From positions 1,045,881 to 1,109,880 of the forward strand of contig NZ_WTUZ01000010.1 in NCBI RefSeq assembly GCF_009882985.1: a stretch of 64,000 bases of DNA, written 5' to 3'. This DNA is from Paenibacillus silvestris. GTDB lineage: Bacteria; Bacillota; Bacilli; Paenibacillales; NBRC-103111. Made by a program: the position numbers and the translations under genes. The first letter of the stretch is position 1. Each line of letters begins with the position of its first letter. The notes under the pieces are model-generated. The model made no database searches, was not told the DNA's origin, and saw only the letters and a program-made list of their open reading frames with translations. Positions 62,402 to 64,000 of this stretch are shown here, piece after piece.

Positions 62402-64000
62402 TTAAGGTTTGATAAAAAATTGCGCGGGATGGCCATGCCCCAAGCTGCGGAATTCATCCGAATAGACTAATTCTTTTGGTACGTTGCCCATTTTATTGGA
62501 AGCGACCACAAGTCGTGGTGTAGGACCAGCGTAGCCGATAATCCATTGATTTTTCTGATGCAGCTTCACAATCTCGTTGCTCCACTTCTCGATCTCTTCT
62601 TTACTTGTAGACGCTTTAACTTTATTCCAGTAGTCGAGAATTAAAGCTACATCACCTTCTGGTTTGACACCTTCTTTGCCGTTGGAAGACGAGTACAATC
62701 CATAATGTCCATACCAAGGCGTAAGCACCCTCAGAGGAACAAGCGTATCAGGACGGAAAGCTACGTTCACCAGTGAAATATTTTCTGTCGTCGCGGGAAT
62801 TTTATTCGCATATTTGAGTTCCTGATGTGTTCCTTGATCTACTACTTTAAGGTCTACTTTAATGCCTACTGCTTCATAATACTTTTTGACAAGTTCCAGG
62901 AAACTTGCTGTATTCGTACTACCTTCAATGATCGTAATCGTCAGATCAGAACCGTCTGCATGCAGCCGGAAATTATTCTTGTCGCGTTTGGTCAAACCGA
63001 TCTCATCCAGCAGCTGGTTAGCCCGATTCACATCGAACTTACTCCATTGATCTGCCCAGCCTGCTTGATAGCCTACCAACCCTTCAGGAACGGATGCCTG
63101 CTGAGGAGCGCCTAAGCCATTCGTAACGATTTCCGAAATTTCCTTTCGATCGACGGCAACGGACAAGGCCTCTCTAAATCGAATATCCTGAAACAGCTTG
63201 CGCAAATTCGGATCGGCAATCGTCTGGTTCAACTGCAGGCCAGCACTTGACCAGTTGGGTGTCGTCCAAGGCATCACACGGAATCCTGCTTTTTTCTCAT
63301 TTTCCTTGAGAACTGTGAAATCTTTGAAATCGAAATCAAGCAGGTTATAATCGCCAGCCAGCGTTCCAAGAATACGTTGTGCTGGATCCTGTACTTTGGT
63401 AGCAACGATGCGATCCATATAAGGAAGCTGATTTCCCTCTTTGTCTGTTTTCCAGTAATAAGGATTGCGTTCCATAATAAACTGATCGCTGTTCGGGTCA
63501 TTTTTTGCCACCCAAGCTCGCAAGGTTGGAATTTGCGGATTCACCCAATAGTAGTAGCCTGTTGCGACTAAGAACGTTTTGACGTCTTCAAAGCCCCATT
63601 GTTTCGCAATCTCAAGTGCTTTCTCTTGGCCGACAAACTCAGGAAGTATCGTTTTTTGGAAATGGGCTGGTGCGAAGAACCATTTGTTATCTATCGCAAC
63701 GCGTTCTAGAAACTGTACGCTTGGATACTTATGTACAACCTTAAACGTATAGTCATCAACCTTAGTAACGGTCGCCAGAGCCTTCTCGCCTGTAACAGGG
63801 TCAACGGAATAATAGGCGTCATATATTTTTTTACCGAACGTTTCTTTGGTGAGCATGTGCTCCCAGTAAAAGAGAACATCATCGGCCGTAAACGGCACTC
63901 CGTCTGACCATTTCATGCCTTTTCTTAAATGAATCGTGAATTCGGTGGAATTTTTGTTCACTTCATAGCTTTTGGCCACATTAGGTTCAACTGTGCTTCC
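62402..64000 (-). CDS. Family 5 extracellular solute-binding protein (partial)
   Basis: 532 residues of an SBP_bac_5 (OppA/DppA-like) binding protein; the frame runs to the right edge, so the signal peptide and N-terminus are missing. Motifs are FTIHLRKGMKWSDGVPFTADDVLFYWEHML, the segment IRFREALSVAVDRKEI and LDEIGL. First visible gene of the ABC operon. Relatives bind peptides, nickel or oligosaccharides; the linked LacI regulator points toward a plant-derived oligosaccharide. Confidence 0.9.
   Translation of the reverse strand, partial: GSTVEPNVAKSYEVNKNSTEFTIHLRKGMKWSDGVPFTADDVLFYWEHMLTKETFGKKIYDAYYSVDPVTGEKALATVTKVDDYTFKVVHKYPSVQFLERVAIDNKWFFAPAHFQKTILPEFVGQEKALEIAKQWGFEDVKTFLVATGYYYWVNPQIPTLRAWVAKNDPNSDQFIMERNPYYWKTDKEGNQLPYMDRIVATKVQDPAQRILGTLAGDYNLLDFDFKDFTVLKENEKKAGFRVMPWTTPNWSSAGLQLNQTIADPNLRKLFQDIRFREALSVAVDRKEISEIVTNGLGAPQQASVPEGLVGYQAGWADQWSKFDVNRANQLLDEIGLTKRDKNNFRLHADGSDLTITIIEGSTNTASFLELVKKYYEAVGIKVDLKVVDQGTHQELKYANKIPATTENISLVNVAFRPDTLVPLRVLTPWYGHYGLYSSSNGKEGVKPEGDVALILDYWNKVKASTSKEEIEKWSNEIVKLHQKNQWIIGYAGPTPRLVVASNKMGNVPKELVYSDEFRSLGHGHPAQFFIKP

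Overview
The window looks like chromosomal DNA of a spore-forming, saprophytic Firmicute of the Paenibacillaceae. Supporting signs are strong AGGAGG-type ribosome sites, frequent TTG/GTG starts, many AraC- and LacI-type regulators, a YesM-type sensor kinase, a Spo0E-like protein beside a PAS sensor kinase, two candidate endospore-appendage subunits and plant-polymer/polyol catabolism. No rRNA, tRNA, phage, complete insertion sequence or CRISPR array was seen.

Layout. 1-1605: YesM-like kinase with an in-frame stop, cut by the left edge. 1869-9855: five-gene minus-strand operon (glycosyltransferase, class III aminotransferase, zinc dehydrogenase, MFS transporter, DUF1349-HAD fusion) flanked by two AraC genes. 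9873-14741: hemolysin III protein with a folded leader, PlsY/glycosyltransferase pair, two Ena-like proteins and two unknown proteins. 15070-17310: AraC, a Gfo/Idh/MocA oxidoreductase and an AraC remnant. 17639-18828: zinc ribbon and formylglycine-generating enzyme. 18946-28152: myo-inositol catabolic operon iolD-E-C-A-J-G-B plus a LacI-type regulator, behind a strong promoter with three TTAAGCGCTTAA-type operators. 28429-30103: CPBP protease and PD40 propeller protein. 30523-35426: formaldehyde dehydrogenase, mutarotase-like protein, Rieske ferredoxin and fatty-acid-desaturase-like oxygenase with a divergent AraC. 35440-46892: secreted PL7 alginate lyase, aldo/keto reductase, Spo0E-like protein, PAS kinase, PhyH dioxygenase with AraC, GHKL ATPase, and a glycosyltransferase/UDP-glucose dehydrogenase pair. 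46946-55594: MgtC protein and a full 2-aminoethylphosphonate operon (phnS-T-U, DeoR, phnX, phnW, ald). 56372-64000: Opp/Dpp-type ABC transporter operon with a HAD protein and LacI regulator, cut by the right edge.

How the genes work together. The most interesting assembly is the MocD/MocE-like oxygenase pair (33233-34372, 32926-33243) with a glutathione-independent formaldehyde dehydrogenase (30523-31737), lying beside a complete inositol operon. Oxidative O-demethylation of a methylated inositol (pinitol, ononitol or rhizopine type) would release formaldehyde, which FdhA oxidises, and a free cyclitol, which the iol enzymes consume. This is inference from gene content. In the phosphonate operon, PhnW uses pyruvate as amino acceptor and makes alanine; the terminal alanine dehydrogenase can regenerate the pyruvate. 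Its promoter carries four 10-bp phased repeats, a plausible DeoR target.

Intergenic space holds two families of short imperfect repeats, at about 14.8, 30.3 and 37.2 kb and at about 17.4 and 56.2 kb. Function assignments come from reading motifs; no database search was run.
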